Part shown: in pieces, positions 1 to 6,251 of the stretch | Layout of the letters: the number at the start of each line of letters is the position of its first letter | Numbering within the stretch: position 1 is the first letter of the stretch | Assembly (NCBI GenBank): GCA_017501645.1 | Contig: JAFVWN010000033.1 | Span: 1 to 38,480 of the forward strand | Direction: 5' to 3' | Origin: Clostridia bacterium | GTDB taxonomy: Bacteria > Bacillota > Clostridia > Christensenellales > UBA1242 | Length of the DNA stretch: 38,480 nt | The notes under the pieces: model-generated | Databases searched by the model: none | Told to the model about the DNA's origin: nothing | What the model saw: only the letters and a program-made list of their open reading frames with translations | Made by a program: the position numbers and the translations under genes

Positions 1-141
1 GCTCTAGTCTTTCTTGTTCATCAAGGGCAATTCCGACATATTCACAAATAAACTCATTTTGATACTTCTTGTTATTCTCTTTTATTGCTTGAAGTTTTAA
101 GGTAGTTCCCCACCTACACAAACCCCCACACCATTTATAAC
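1..141. repeat. End repeat, copy 1 (circular overlap)
   Basis: These 141 bases are identical to 38340-38480. The repeat lies inside a single open reading frame that becomes one intact gene when the ends are joined, so the molecule is circular or circularly permuted. The exact length of 141 matches a common assembler k-mer size, so I infer an assembly overlap rather than a physical terminal repeat. Confidence 0.9.
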
Positions 142-403
142 CTGATTGTTTTTGCCCCGTCCTTTTGGTTATAGGTTTTTCAAGCATTAAATAAAAAAAA
201 TCTTGTTTCGGTTTTAACTCCGTAAACAAAATATTTTTCTTTTCCAATATCGCTTTTAACTTTTCTTTATTCTGATAAATTGCGTTGTATTCCGCTCCAA
301 TATCAAAATAAATAACTTCATCAAGTGGATAGTTTTTTTCTAACAATAATAAAATCATTGCTAGAGAATCTTTTCCCATAGAACAACTTGCTATGTATTT
401 CAC
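1..403 (-). CDS. PAPS reductase-like protein, N-terminal part
   Basis: This is the first half of an adenine nucleotide alpha-hydrolase (PP-loop) protein of the phosphoadenosine phosphosulfate reductase family. It continues through the circle junction into 38339-38005, giving about 245 residues. The product begins MKYIASCSMGKDS, where SCSMGKDS is the family's S-x-G-K-D-S nucleotide loop. A KWCGG-LCRWG stretch near residue 95-103 is a Cys-rich active-region motif seen in phage members. I chose a GTG start at 403 because an in-frame TAG lies shortly upstream and the PP-loop needs this N-terminus. The ribosome binding site is weak. Phage members are thought to activate sulfur chemistry or modify nucleic acid; the substrate here is unknown. 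A 6-bp hairpin (409-431) lies just upstream. Confidence 0.85.
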   Translation of the reverse strand, partial: MKYIASCSMGKDSLAMILLLLEKNYPLDEVIYFDIGAEYNAIYQNKEKLKAILEKKNILFTELKPKQDFFYLMLEKPITKRTGQKQSGYKWCGGLCRWGTTLKLQAIKENNKKYQNEFICEYVGIALDEQERLE

Positions 404-547
404 CGCTACCGATACGCAAAAAGCCTATCGGATAAAAAAACTTGCTCTAAGCCACTAGTTTTTTAATTACTCTTTTCTAAAATCTCGCAAAAGAAACCTA
501 GTCTACTAGGATTTAGCGTTTTTCCTCCTGATTATTTTCTTCTTTGG
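404..547. other. Intergenic stretch with small hairpins
   Basis: No convincing gene. On the minus strand there is a tiny ORF (MTKEENNQEEKR) overlapping the end of the 548-997 gene. It is followed by an imperfect hairpin CCTAGT-AG-ACTAGG with a short T-rich tail that could be a weak terminator. A CCGATA/TATCGG hairpin at 409-431 lies about 6 bases before the GTG start of the PAPS reductase gene. Confidence 0.4.
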
Positions 548-997
548 TCATTCTGCTAACTCCCACTTATTTTTATTTATACAATCTTTTATTTTACAAT
601 CGTCTTGCCAATCAAAAGTTAGTTTATGATGTTTACAGTTTTTACACGTTATCATTTTTTCTATTTGTGCTTTCAATCGTTGATTTTCTTCTTTAAGTTC
701 TTTGTTTGCTAAAAATCTCAAAGAAGTAAAGGGTTTTTCTTTTATAAAATCTTTTATTTCATTCGCAAGAGCATCTTGCAAATCTTCTCTATCTTTTCTA
801 GCAACTCTTAGGTTATCTTCAAGATATGAAACTTTCTTTTTTAGTTGCTCGTTTTCTTGTTTTTGTTCATTTATTATTATGCTTGTCGCACACGTAATAT
901 AGTTCAAAAGTTCTATTATTTTTTCTTTGGAAAAAACCAAAACTTCATTTGCTACAATCGTGGGTTTCTCCGTGTCTATCTCAATAGTGTATTTCAT
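548..997 (-). CDS. Hypothetical coiled-coil protein with C-terminal Cys motif
   Basis: A 149-residue protein I do not recognise. Residues about 35-115 are rich in E, K, L and Q and look like a long coiled coil. The C-terminus carries CKNCKHH followed by two more cysteines (DDCKIKDC), a pattern able to bind zinc. The start follows a GGGGGCAGA ribosome site and overlaps the stop of the preceding gene by an ATGA junction, so the two are translationally coupled. It belongs to a tightly packed leftward run of small accessory genes (548-3039). Role unknown; an oligomeric nucleic-acid or protein-binding accessory factor is possible. Confidence 0.7.
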   Translation of the reverse strand: MKYTIEIDTEKPTIVANEVLVFSKEKIIELLNYITCATSIIINEQKQENEQLKKKVSYLEDNLRVARKDREDLQDALANEIKDFIKEKPFTSLRFLANKELKEENQRLKAQIEKMITCKNCKHHKLTFDWQDDCKIKDCINKNKWELAE

Positions 998-1377
998 TCT
1001 GCCCCCTTTGTTTTATCACCACGAAAACAAGCGTTGCGGATTTCCTCTTCCGTCATATCAGGAAAAGCCGTTTGTAAGTTATTGATGATTCTATCCGATT
1101 GTATGTGTAAAGCGTCTCTGAATATATTCTCGTAAGGGTCAGAGCCACAATGTATATGGGATAATTCGCCCCTTACATATTTACTCCATAAATCAGTTTT
1201 ATTTTCTGCCTCTTCGATTCTTTCAATCTCTCTTTCAATTTCTGAAAGATTATCTTTCAAAGTTTTTATTTTTTTCTTTGCAATTTCTGAATCAAAATGA
1301 CCCTTTATCAAAAAGCCCAAAGGGTCGTCCTCATAATAATTATAAAATACGTCAGTTTCTGAATTATCAATAATCAT
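994..1377 (-). CDS. Hypothetical acidic protein
   Basis: A 127-residue acidic protein, not recognised. A helical stretch rich in E, K and I (residues about 30-65) suggests a short coiled coil. The C-terminal part (FPDMTEEEIRNACFRGDK) looks like a small helical domain. Its ATG overlaps the stop of the upstream gene (ATGA), with an AGAGG ribosome site. It is coupled both upstream and downstream, so it belongs to the same leftward operon of accessory genes. Confidence 0.65.
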   Translation of the reverse strand: MIIDNSETDVFYNYYEDDPLGFLIKGHFDSEIAKKKIKTLKDNLSEIEREIERIEEAENKTDLWSKYVRGELSHIHCGSDPYENIFRDALHIQSDRIINNLQTAFPDMTEEEIRNACFRGDKTKGAE

Positions 1378-1655
1378 TTTTTAACCTCTTTTACTTCCAC
1401 TCTTTTTAACTGAGTATTTACACATTCCAAAAACTTAGCAACCCCTTTCATAAGGGTTTTTGTTGTAAAAGGTAAAAACTTCTCTAGTGATTCAATTTCA
1501 AGTCTCACCATTACATTTTTCCCCTCTTCATAAGAGGAACACTTTCCTAGATTAGTTTTTGTTTCTTCTGAAAACTCAATTATTCCAACGTCTAAAGATT
1601 CAAAAATATCCCCTCTACTTTTTATTTCAATTTCAATAATCATTTTAGTTGTCAT
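1374..1655 (-). CDS. Hypothetical protein, beta-strand rich
   Basis: A 93-residue product that I cannot assign. The start MTTKMIIEIEIKSRGD and the alternating hydrophobic pattern suggest a small beta-sheet fold followed by a C-terminal helix ending VKEVKK. It overlaps the genes on both sides by a few bases, which supports real coupled translation in the accessory operon. No signal peptide or membrane segment is visible. Confidence 0.6.
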   Translation of the reverse strand: MTTKMIIEIEIKSRGDIFESLDVGIIEFSEETKTNLGKCSSYEEGKNVMVRLEIESLEKFLPFTTKTLMKGVAKFLECVNTQLKRVEVKEVKK

Positions 1656-1866
1656 TTATAAACTCCTTAATATATTTTTCTATTTCTTCCTCTGTCAAAG
1701 GATAGTAATAGAATACTAATTCCTCGTGACGTCTAATTTTAGAAGTTAAAAACTTCATCAACTTTTTTTTGCAGTAAGCACAAAAAATTAAATTAAAATC
1801 TGTTTCAATGTAAGTTTCAAAAGGCAATAAATGACTTTTGCATTTACAACAGAAATTATCACTCAT
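1645..1866 (-). CDS. Small zinc-finger-like protein
   Basis: A 73-residue protein with two CxxC pairs (CCKCKSH near residue 6 and CAYCKKK near residue 30) spaced like a treble-clef or zinc-ribbon knuckle. The basic residues after the second pair and an acidic C-terminus (TEEEIEKYIKEF) suggest a small zinc-bound adaptor. The start has a GGGGGAT ribosome site upstream. Function unknown; one of several Cys-rich minis in this operon. Confidence 0.6.
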   Translation of the reverse strand: MSDNFCCKCKSHLLPFETYIETDFNLIFCAYCKKKLMKFLTSKIRRHEELVFYYYPLTEEEIEKYIKEFINDN

Positions 1867-1872
1867 TTCATT

Positions 1873-2136
1873 CTATCCCCCTAACCATTCTTTTAAGTGT
1901 TCCAACGTAACACCATTTTTATATTTATCTCTTATTTGAGATAATTTTTTGTTTAGTGGTTTGGTTGTAAAAGTACCGAGTTTTGAGCAAGGACATTTTC
2001 TTGTTACCATTTCTGTTGTTCCTTGCCTTGTTTCTTTTCCACAATCTAAACACTTTATAAGATATTTTCCTTTTACAAATCCTATAAGTTGTCGATTGTT
2101 GTAAATATCCCCTATCTTGTATTTTATTTCTCGCAT
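1873..2136 (-). CDS. Small zinc-binding protein
   Basis: An 87-residue protein with the layout GDIYNNRQLIGF - YLIKCLDCGKE - RKCPCSK, in which the two CxxC/CxC pairs probably hold one zinc. This arrangement resembles the N-terminal zinc domain found before AP2 or HNH domains in phage homing-type proteins, but no nuclease domain follows here. The tail (LNKKLSQIRDKYKNGVTLEHLKEWLGG) is helical. The start overlaps the previous gene's end by 13 bases. Confidence 0.6.
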   Translation of the reverse strand: MREIKYKIGDIYNNRQLIGFVKGKYLIKCLDCGKETRQGTTEMVTRKCPCSKLGTFTTKPLNKKLSQIRDKYKNGVTLEHLKEWLGG

Positions 2137-2327
2137 TTCCCCAAATCCTCTTCGGAAAAAAGTTTGTCAATCCAAAACAATTCGCCCGTGTTAAGATGTC
2201 TTAAAGGCAATCCGCTATTTTCTGCGTTGCGGATTTGTCCGTATGAGATTTCAAAAAACTCTTTTACTTCGTTGTAAGATTCAAAGATTCTTTGCCCGTG
2301 TTGATTGTTTGCAAGGATTCTTGTCAT
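2124..2327 (-). CDS. Small helical DNA-binding-like protein
   Basis: A 67-residue protein. The stretch IFESYNEVKEFFEISYGQIRNAENSG followed by LRHLNTGELFWIDKLF resembles the NUMOD-type helix-turn-helix modules (sequence-specific contact modules of homing endonucleases) used alone. That resemblance is by eye only. It overlaps its downstream neighbour by 13 bases and its upstream neighbour by ATGA coupling. Confidence 0.55.
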   Translation of the reverse strand: MTRILANNQHGQRIFESYNEVKEFFEISYGQIRNAENSGLPLRHLNTGELFWIDKLFSEEDLGKCEK

Positions 2328-2548
2328 TGTTTCCCCCTTTCTTTTTCTTTTCTAAACTCTGCTAGGCAGTGGCACAAATAATATTTACACCTAGAGGGCG
2401 ACGGGTGATAATTGCCGTAAATCTCACAATCTCTGTCGTAAGTGTCGTATGTTCCGCAATACCTCCGACAAGTTGCCTTTTTTGCCCGTAGTTCTTTTAC
2501 AAGGTTTTCTAGGAAGTCTTTCTCTTCCTGATTAAGATTTGTAATCAT
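2324..2548 (-). CDS. Cys-rich small protein
   Basis: A 74-residue protein with six cysteines after residue 25 (CRRYCG, CEIYG, CKYYLCHC), likely binding a metal or forming a tight knot, preceded by a charged helix. I do not recognise it. It overlaps both neighbours by a few bases, so it is translated as part of the accessory operon. Confidence 0.55.
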   Translation of the reverse strand: MITNLNQEEKDFLENLVKELRAKKATCRRYCGTYDTYDRDCEIYGNYHPSPSRCKYYLCHCLAEFRKEKERGKQ

Positions 2549-2876
2549 CTTTCACCTCTGCCGTGTTTTTAAGTTTCTGAACAACTGCAATAACTTGTGC
2601 AAGTTCTTGTATTCCGTTTATTGCGTGTTCCTCAATCATTGACAAATAAGAAAAATGAGAAAGACAACCCTCTATGCCTTTTATTTTATTCCATAATTGG
2701 TCTTTGTTTGCTTTGAGTTTTATCAACTCCCACTCTACTTCTTCAACTTCTTCCAAAAGGACTGCAAAGCCCTCGTGCATAGAGTTGTATTTAATGCCCC
2801 ACTTTTCACAAGCGTTTTTATATTCCGCTTGAACAAGTCCGTTTACAAGTATTTCAGATTCATTCGCAAAACTCAT
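2532..2876 (-). CDS. MazG-like helical protein (putative NTP pyrophosphohydrolase)
   Basis: About 114 residues, all helical. HEGFAVLLEEVEEVEWEL contains the ExxEE-type metal-binding signature of MazG-like all-alpha NTP pyrophosphatases. The later EHAINGIQELAQVIAVVQKL matches the position of their second acidic helix, although the usual aspartate appears replaced by Gln/Val. I chose the ATG at 2876 rather than 2888 because GAGGAA lies 5-7 bases before it and the upstream ATG lacks a site. Family members hydrolyse (deoxy)nucleoside triphosphates in nucleotide pool control; activity is uncertain here because of the weak second motif. Confidence 0.55.
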   Translation of the reverse strand: MSFANESEILVNGLVQAEYKNACEKWGIKYNSMHEGFAVLLEEVEEVEWELIKLKANKDQLWNKIKGIEGCLSHFSYLSMIEEHAINGIQELAQVIAVVQKLKNTAEVKDDYKS

Positions 2877-3039
2877 TTTTTTCCTCATAAATAAAATTAT
2901 TATTTTCGTCTAATTCATTTCCCGTTACTGTCGAAAATCGTTTTCTACAATCAGGGCAAAAAAACTCACTTTCGTTATAAAACAACAATAAATCACAATA
3001 AGGACAACAAGCACTTTCTTTTGAAAAGTCAATATTCAT
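2860..3039 (-). CDS. Small zinc-ribbon protein
   Basis: A 59-residue ORF not obvious at normal length cut-offs. It starts at 3039 after a GGGGG ribosome site and reads MNIDFSKESACCPYCD then FFCPDCRKRF. The two CPxC pairs about 14 residues apart form a classic zinc ribbon. The acidic tail ends in the start region of the next gene (16-bp overlap), implying coupling. It is the first gene after the 3050-3084 hairpin. Function unknown; zinc ribbons of this size often bind nucleic acid or polymerase. Confidence 0.6.
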   Translation of the reverse strand: MNIDFSKESACCPYCDLLLFYNESEFFCPDCRKRFSTVTGNELDENNNFIYEEKNEFCE

Positions 3040-3049
3040 ATAACCCCCA

Positions 3050-3084
3050 AAAAGCCCCGTAGACTATTTATCTAAAGGGCTTTT
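3050..3084 (-). terminator. Terminator after the SPFH gene
   Basis: AAAAGCCC and GGGCTTTT form an 8-bp stem. On the minus strand it is followed by a short T run, so it can stop leftward transcripts coming from the SPFH gene. The stem also pairs well in the other direction. Confidence 0.65.
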
Positions 3085-3090
3085 GTCTTT

Positions 3091-3815
3091 TTATTTACTT
3101 GGAAGAGTAACAATCCCACCACTTGCGGTTAATGGAATGTATTGAGAAACTTCTACACCATTCCATTTTTTAGCCCTTTCTAGTTCAATTTCTAATTCTT
3201 TTAATTTGATTTCTACCTGATAATTTTCTGCTACTTTGTCTGATTTATTTGTTCGTCAAACTCGGCATTCCAATCCCAATTACTAGCCGATAACTGTGTA
3301 ATATAAATTGGCAAATCTACAACTCTTTGTTTTACACTTTCCAAAACTTCGGAAGAAATTAAATCTTGATTCGGGATAAGTTCATAAATTGAATACCGCC
3401 CTACAGATTCTTTAATTGACGCTTTTAATGCTTGTCTAATTGTACTTTCAATATTTTTTTTGTTATATTCTTTTTCTGCCTCTAGTAGTCGGTTTTCGTC
3501 ATACCGATAAAAAAGATTTATTTCAGTTCCAACGCTTTGCATATCTTTTGTGACTGTTGCGTCATTTTTTATTCCAAATATAACGCTCATTTCGATTGGT
3601 ACAACTGAATATTTTTTTATCTTTGAAACAAACGGCAATTTGAAAACAATCCCCGATTGATACACATTATCGGACACTTGCCCTAGTGTAACCTTAACCC
3701 CTCTTTGATTTGGGGATATAATTGAAAAACTGTTAAATAAAAGAACTAACAGAATCACCAATAAAACACCTAAAACGATAAACCGCTTTTTGTGTTCGCA
3801 AATGTAATTAAACAT
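3091..3815 (-). pseudogene. SPFH/prohibitin (band 7) protein, frame broken
   Basis: A membrane-anchored SPFH-domain protein. There is one N-terminal membrane helix (about residues 10-32), then SPNQRGVKVTLGQVSD and the mixed alpha/beta SPFH domain (VPIEMSV, AEKEYNKKNIES, ISSEVLESVKQRV). The first frame ends at TAG 3231-3233 (about 194 residues from ATG 3815). The -1 frame directly continues the family's C-terminal part: a charged helix EIKLKELEIELERAKKWNG then VSQYIPLTASGG, ending at TAA 3091-3093. One base difference between 3234 and 3256 would restore an intact protein of about 241 residues. No canonical slippery heptamer is present. I start at ATG 3815 because AAAGGTGG lies just before it; the GTG at 3824 overlaps that site. 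In phages such proteins sit in the host inner membrane, possibly protecting against protease or superinfection. Confidence 0.75.
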
Positions 3816-3858
3816 TTTTTCCACCTTTGCCCTTTTCAGAGCGAAAAAAAATTATATA

Positions 3859-3875
3859 AACAGTCAACGACTGTT
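3859..3875 (-). terminator. Hairpin/terminator-like element with GTT loop
   Basis: AACAGTC-GTT-GACTGTT (7-bp stem, 3-nt loop) lies directly after the stop of the small XRE gene (3878). On the minus strand it is followed by a T-rich stretch ending in eight Ts. It shares its core with hairpins at 9497-9511 and 9352-9365. Confidence 0.55.
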
Positions 3876-3877
3876 AT

Positions 3878-4018
3878 TTACATTTTCATATTATAAATTG
3901 TTTGTGGATATTCAAATCCAAATATTTTTTGGAGTTGAGCAACGGAATATCCGTTTTTAATTCTTAATTGTTTTATCCGCTCCCCCGTTGCTTTCATATC
4001 AATGAATTGTCGTTCCAT
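3878..4018 (-). CDS. Truncated XRE-type helix-turn-helix peptide
   Basis: A 46-residue ORF nested at the end of the helicase-loader gene. It carries ATGERIKQLRIKNGYSVAQL followed by QKIFGFEYPQTIYN, matching the first four helices of the XRE family common in Firmicutes. The usual continuation (W-x-x-G then the fifth helix and dimer tail) is missing and replaced by MKM-stop. It overlaps the loader gene by 20 bases in another frame. It may be a decayed regulator remnant or a mini DNA-binding protein; without the last helix, independent dimerisation is doubtful. Confidence 0.55.
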   Translation of the reverse strand: MERQFIDMKATGERIKQLRIKNGYSVAQLQKIFGFEYPQTIYNMKM

Positions 4019-4751
4019 TTAGTCTCCTATAGTCTTTGCCTTGCACTGTCAACGTATAGCCACGTTGCATAAATCTAGAAATTGAATCATCATCAAGTAA
4101 TGTTTCAAAACATTTCGGGCAACCGCCAAGCCTACAATCTCGCCTATAATGGTGATTTGATATAACCATTGATCGTAAGCCCCGTACGTGCCGTTTATCG
4201 AAAATGTATGAGTGCCAATACCTTTCCGCCTCACTCATTTTTGTTCGTCCCATTTCGTCTACAACCAACAAAGAAACACTAGAAAGATGTTCAAGCCTTT
4301 CGTGTTCTTTGCCCGTTGCAACTCCCCCACGGATAAAAACCCCTATTTCGTAAGCCGTCATTATTAAGCCGTCCGTCTCTTTTACGGCCACACTTCCCAA
4401 GTGGGATTTACCGATCCCGTTTTCTCCCAAAAGAATGACTTTCTGCAAATTGCCTTTGACAAGTTCCTGAACCGCCTTTTTTGCTTGCTTTTGGCTTTCA
4501 GTTTCCGCTATGTAATTTTCAAAAGTTGCATTGTAAAACTCAGGCTCTATATTTAACCTTTTGAACCATTCTATTTTTTCAAGTTCCTTTTGCTCTGCAA
4601 GTGCAATCCGTCTTTCCTCTTTTTCTTCTTGCTCCATTTTTTCCTTGCGTTCCCTAACACATTCAGGGCATTGGGTCAAAAAAGAAAAACCAATCATTTC
4701 AAAAGGTTTTTTTTCATAAGAAATATTATGTTTTTCACATCTCGCAAGCAT
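3999..4751 (-). CDS. DnaC/IstB-like helicase loader ATPase
   Basis: 250 residues. An N-terminal zinc-binding section (CEKH near residue 5, CPEC near residue 32) and a charged linker helix are followed by an AAA+ core. Walker A is LLGENGIGKSHLG (about 105-117), Walker B is VSLLVVDEMG (about 161-170), with a sensor region VISNHH. This matches phage DnaC-type loaders that deliver the host DnaB helicase to the origin. It follows the small winged-helix gene at 4735-5010 by overlap, and the replication initiator is upstream in the same direction. Length is typical. Confidence 0.9.
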   Translation of the reverse strand: MLARCEKHNISYEKKPFEMIGFSFLTQCPECVRERKEKMEQEEKEERRIALAEQKELEKIEWFKRLNIEPEFYNATFENYIAETESQKQAKKAVQELVKGNLQKVILLGENGIGKSHLGSVAVKETDGLIMTAYEIGVFIRGGVATGKEHERLEHLSSVSLLVVDEMGRTKMSEAERYWHSYIFDKRHVRGLRSMVISNHHYRRDCRLGGCPKCFETLLDDDSISRFMQRGYTLTVQGKDYRRLNGTTIH

Positions 4752-5010
4752 TGAGCAATTCCTCGCTTGTCATAATTTTGTATATCGTTGTATCTTTTCT
4801 GCCTCTGCCTTTCCCTACTCCCTTGTTTTTTCCTTTTAGGCTCTCTTGGTAGGGTTTATCTTCTACCAATAAATAATTATGAGTAATCTTGACAAGCCAT
4901 TGTCTTGTCATACAATCATTGCAACCCAAAATGTTTGATAATTCCTTATGAGCAACCCACCTTGCTTTTAACATTTCTATTGCTTTTTTCTCGTTATCTT
5001 TTATAGCCAC
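4735..5010 (-). CDS. Small winged-helix-like protein
   Basis: 91 residues from a GTG start at 5010 preceded by AAGGGCGG. KKAIEMLKARWVAHKELS - ILGCNDCMTRQWL - YLLVEDK reads like a winged helix, with a basic glycine-rich wing or linker (KGKNKGVGKGRGRK). It probably binds DNA, perhaps at the origin or as partner of the loader, whose gene it overlaps by 17 bases. I cannot assign a family. Confidence 0.6.
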   Translation of the reverse strand: MAIKDNEKKAIEMLKARWVAHKELSNILGCNDCMTRQWLVKITHNYLLVEDKPYQESLKGKNKGVGKGRGRKDTTIYKIMTSEELLNACEM

Positions 5011-5071
5011 AAAAACCGCCCTTATTTTGATTTTACCTTGTTTTAGGGTAAATACCTTAAAACCTAAATAA

Positions 5072-5108
5072 AACCCCGTAGACGCTTTATTTTGTCGTCT
5101 AAGGGGTT
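5072..5108 (-). terminator. Strong intrinsic terminator
   Basis: AACCCC-gt-AGACG pairs with CGTCT-aa-GGGGTT across an 11-nt loop. On the minus strand TTTTATTT follows. It lies directly after the first gene of this operon (5117-5326) and before the winged-helix and helicase-loader genes. Those genes therefore need readthrough or antitermination to be expressed from the promoter at 5398. Confidence 0.8.
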
Positions 5109-5116
5109 GTTTTTGG

Positions 5117-5326
5117 TTATGCTAAGACTAAATGTCTTACTTCGTTATAATCTTTAACAAGTGAAACAATCTCGTTTTCAACTTTGAAAGTTATTGTTTC
5201 ATTGTATCTTGTATACTTTTGACCGCCTACAATTTCAAAATCTTTGTTTCTGAACCAACAAATATTTGAATATGTTGCCTTTATTCCGTACTCTCTCAAT
5301 TCTTTAATAATTGCTTTCTTTGTCAT
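5117..5326 (-). CDS. Hypothetical first-gene protein of an early operon
   Basis: 69 residues, basic, starting MTKKAIIKELREYGIKATYS and continuing with a beta-rich section (ITFKVENEIVSLVKDY). I do not recognise it. It is the first gene after a repressor-controlled promoter (5398-5426) and a two-hairpin leader, and is followed by a strong terminator, so it is probably made early and independently of the genes behind. The ribosome site AAAGG is part of the conserved leader. Confidence 0.65.
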   Translation of the reverse strand: MTKKAIIKELREYGIKATYSNICWFRNKDFEIVGGQKYTRYNETITFKVENEIVSLVKDYNEVRHLVLA

Positions 5327-5390
5327 AATTCTTTCCTTTGCCTGATTCTTTCAGGTCTTTAAGTAGTACAGGGCTTTTCTCTTGCCCTTA
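5327..5390 (-). promoter_or_regulatory. Two-hairpin leader, copy 1
   Basis: The 5' leader of the 5117-5326 gene has two hairpins: AGGGC/GCCCT (5370-5388), then CCTGA-AAGAA-TCAGG (5341-5355). These are directly followed by GCAAAGGAAAG, which contains the ribosome binding site. The second hairpin belongs to a family shared by five leaders, with the stem bases changed but pairing kept. Confidence 0.65.
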
Positions 5391-5397
5391 TGATTAT

Positions 5398-5426
5398 ATA
5401 ATAAACTAATAGTTTATTATTGTCAA
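5398..5426 (-). promoter_or_regulatory. Operator-containing promoter, copy 1
   Basis: The minus strand shows TTGACA (5426-5421), a 17-bp spacer and TATTAT (5403-5398). The palindrome AAACTAATAGTTT (5403-5415) fills the spacer and touches the -10, an ideal place for a repressor to block polymerase. Confidence 0.85.
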
Positions 5427-5454
5427 GAGGTTTTTAGAATAAAATGTATTTTTT

Positions 5455-5679
5455 TTACTTTTTTTCTCTTGCCTCTAGCATTGCGTCTGCAATTAAATAA
5501 CTACCTTTTGCAATTCCTTTTACATTATCTTCATTGATTTTTGTAAAATCATAATTCGGATTACTTATAATTCCTTGTAGAAAACTACTTGCGAAAAGAT
5601 CCCTTAATGATAAATCAGGGATTTTCTGCCCTAGTCTTTGGATCGCTCTATGTGTAGCAAGTTCTTCTTTTGTCAACAT
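5455..5679 (-). CDS. Hypothetical helical protein
   Basis: 74 residues beginning MLTKEELATHRAIQRLGQ. I chose the ATG at 5679, not the longer frame, because AAGGAG lies 9 bases before it and the upstream part would run through the 5708-5729 terminator. Mainly helical, no membrane segment, function unknown. It sits after the terminator that closes the 5741-6139 gene, so it depends on readthrough. Confidence 0.55.
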   Translation of the reverse strand: MLTKEELATHRAIQRLGQKIPDLSLRDLFASSFLQGIISNPNYDFTKINEDNVKGIAKGSYLIADAMLEAREKK

Positions 5680-5699
5680 TGTTTTTTCTCCTTTTCTAT

Positions 5700-5729
5700 A
5701 AAATAAAACCTGAGGCAATCGCCCCAAGT
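5700..5729 (-). terminator. Intrinsic terminator
   Basis: The minus-strand RNA forms ACUUGGGGC-gauu-GCCUCAGGU, fully paired if G-U pairs are allowed, followed by UUUUAUUU. The plus strand would have mismatches, so the structure is kept for leftward transcripts. It follows the 5741-6139 gene. A near-identical copy lies at 7255-7283. Confidence 0.8.
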
Positions 5730-5740
5730 TTTTTTATTTG

Positions 5741-6139
5741 TTATTCACAAGTTTTTAGTAAATCAATCATATCTTGATATACGCTTTCTGTTCCATATCC
5801 TGATAGTAACAAGTGGATTTGTTCAATCCATTCATAGATAAAATCGTCTTTATCCTCTAGAACACATTGCTTTTTGTCAATCCAATTTTCTTTTACGTAT
5901 TTTTCAAACTGAGCATAATTCTTTTCTATTAGCCCCGTCCAATTAACTTCTGCTTTTGCATAAGCCCCGTCAAAGAACTTTACAAAATCGACTTTTTTAT
6001 ACAATTCTGTACAAAAAACAGAATAATTATCCTCGTTTTCGTTTTCCATTTTGCTAGCTGTTACTATTGCGTCAAATACTGTATCGCAAGTATCGAAACA
6101 ATCATTGTCGTAAATCTGCATAGCCTCGTATAATTTCAT
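5741..6139 (-). CDS. Hypothetical acidic early protein
   Basis: 132 residues, strongly acidic (pattern ENENEDNYSV, LEDKDDFIYEW), with no recognisable family. It is the first gene of the operon driven by the operator-promoter at 6205-6233. It is preceded by a two-hairpin leader with an AAGGGG ribosome site and followed by a terminator. Early small acidic phage proteins often act as inhibitors of host factors or DNA mimics; that is only a suggestion from charge and position. Confidence 0.65.
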   Translation of the reverse strand: MKLYEAMQIYDNDCFDTCDTVFDAIVTASKMENENEDNYSVFCTELYKKVDFVKFFDGAYAKAEVNWTGLIEKNYAQFEKYVKENWIDKKQCVLEDKDDFIYEWIEQIHLLLSGYGTESVYQDMIDLLKTCE

Positions 6140-6200
6140 AATATCCCCTTTGCCCTACTCTTGTAAGGTCTTTATTTATTTGGTATCAAGTACCTTATAT
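6140..6200 (-). promoter_or_regulatory. Two-hairpin leader, copy 2
   Basis: The leader of the 5741-6139 gene carries GGTA/TACC (6182-6194) and then CCTTAC-AAGA-GTAGGG (6153-6168), followed by the ribosome site GCAAAGGGG. The stem differs in sequence from the other leaders but stays paired (one G-U). Confidence 0.65.
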
Positions 6201-6204
6201 CTAT

Positions 6205-6233
6205 AAGATAAACTATTAGTTTATGTTTGTCAA
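6205..6233 (-). promoter_or_regulatory. Operator-containing promoter, copy 2
   Basis: Minus strand TTGACA (6233-6228), 17-bp spacer, TATCTT (6210-6205). The palindrome AAACTATTAGTTT occupies 6210-6222. Confidence 0.8.
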
Positions 6234-6251
6234 TAGAAAATAGTATTTTTT

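Noticed and set aside
3234..3256. Programmed -1 frameshift in the SPFH gene
   Set aside because: No X-XXY-YYZ slippery heptamer and no clear downstream stem; mutation or sequencing error is simpler.
5327..5390. Lambda-type nut site (boxA plus boxB)
   Set aside because: I see no boxA-like sequence before the hairpin, and loops are mostly four bases; only the general antitermination idea is kept.
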